Shown piece after piece: positions 1 through 64,000 of a stretch of DNA of 64,000 bases; the first letter of the stretch is position 1; every line of letters starts with the position of its first letter. The position numbers and the translations under genes are program-made. The notes under the pieces are model-generated. The model ran no database searches, was not told the origin of the DNA, and saw only the letters and a program-made list of their open reading frames with translations. The stretch is from Glandiceps talaboti. Taxonomy: Eukaryota > Hemichordata > Enteropneusta > Spengelidae. The DNA lies in the NCBI RefSeq assembly GCF_964340395.1, contig NC_135571.1, positions 12,182,440 through 12,246,439 of the forward strand. Direction: 5' to 3'.

Positions 1-272
1 TGTTTGTCATTTGTATATCTCATGTAGTCAGGTATAGAGTTGAGAGGTCATGTCATGGTAAAAGGTCAAAGTTCAAACATCAAGTAAAAAGTTCAAAGGT
101 CGTGTCACAGTAGCGCTAGACAGTTCAAATGTCACTGTACTGAAGCTGGGTGACACAACCTGTCCATTACCAGATGTCTGATTATTCAAATAACTTTGTG
201 ATCACTGTTTCTGAAAAAGATCAGGGGGCTGTAAGAGTGAGAATATGAATCAAGTGTTCTTGGGTCACCTAC

Positions 273-63655
<63,383 letters not shown>

Positions 63656-64000
63656 CTTGCTACACCTTGCCTACCCAACATGCATTGCGCATTACTCTTC
63701 CTTCAATCACTCAAGAAGCAATGGTACGTACGTGAGACCGAGTTGCTGTAGTGACAATGACGTCACTCACTATTTTCAGTGATTTCTTTCATTGTCTGTC
63801 ATCCCGCTCAGGCCATCCATTTGCTCACTCCCATATGCATTAATTTGCTTTTTCACCGGGAGTTCAAACTCTTTTTGCAAAAGCGAGCGAATCTCGCTCG
63901 TATCATTTCGAAAGCATAGATTTGTTGAAAAGGTTTTTGAACCACATTTCTAGTGAAAGTCTATTTACCTCTGAACAGCATCGGAACCAACCTTCGATAG
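63656..64000 (-). promoter_or_regulatory. 5' UTR / proximal promoter of the MYPT gene
   Basis: Sequence just upstream of the start codon. A full palindromic CRE, TGACGTCA, lies at 63758-63765, about 100 bp before the ATG. The start codon sits in AAGATGGCGGAT (63647-63658), which matches the YY1 core. No TATA box is evident, and the transcription start and any upstream non-coding exon cannot be placed from sequence alone. Confidence 0.5.

Overview
This window is a eukaryotic, intron-rich, AT-rich stretch of animal genome, not a bacterial or viral one. One protein-coding gene can be supported. It lies on the minus strand and fills almost the whole window: the 5' part of a myosin phosphatase targeting subunit gene (MYPT, PPP1R12 family; the invertebrate counterpart of vertebrate PPP1R12A/B/C, fly Mbs and worm mel-11). 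Eleven exons join without a frame break into about 454 codons. They run from the start codon at 63655 to a short exon at 304-273, and the gene continues past the low-coordinate end. The encoded part holds the PP1-binding N-terminus, the ankyrin repeats, an acidic serine-rich stretch and the conserved 'GLRKTGS ... RSASSP' segment. The inhibitory phosphorylation region and C-terminal coiled coil expected of the family would lie outside the window.

Layout from the gene's 5' end (right) to left: promoter/5'UTR 63656-64000; exon 1 63655-63416; a 15.7 kb intron 1; exon 2 47765-47635; a 30 kb intron 2; then a cluster of exons 3-6 (17561-14252), exons 7-8 (10696-9774), exon 9 (5417-5313), exon 10 (753-565) and exon 11 (304-273).

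The rest is intron and is unusually rich in minisatellites: about 25 separate tandem arrays with units of 22-90 bp, plus microsatellites. There are also many small DNA transposon relics: a pogo/Tigger-like element inside a (TA)n tract, hAT-like MITEs, a nested MITE with its empty site visible elsewhere in the window, two opposed copies of a 411-412 bp MITE, and long foldbacks. Three tRNA-derived SINEs and one 5'-truncated non-LTR retrotransposon complete the mobile fraction. No tRNA, rRNA, CRISPR or operon-like features were seen.

The most notable observations are: (1) two minisatellites whose repeat unit begins exactly at an exon-intron junction, so that the real GTAAGT splice donor of exon 2 (and of exon 4) is followed by many copies of itself; (2) the exon-4 array carrying CTCF-like motifs; (3) a MITE that ends 21 bp before exon 7 and completes a CTAAC branch-point-like sequence; (4) arrays and scattered sites that multiply transcription-factor-like motifs (NF-Y, GATA, TCF/LEF, perfect DR1).

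The organism is an invertebrate animal, probably marine. The close match of the ankyrin region to vertebrate MYPT1 fits a deuterostome such as a hemichordate, but that is a low-confidence guess. Family comparisons were made from memory; no alignment or database search was run.
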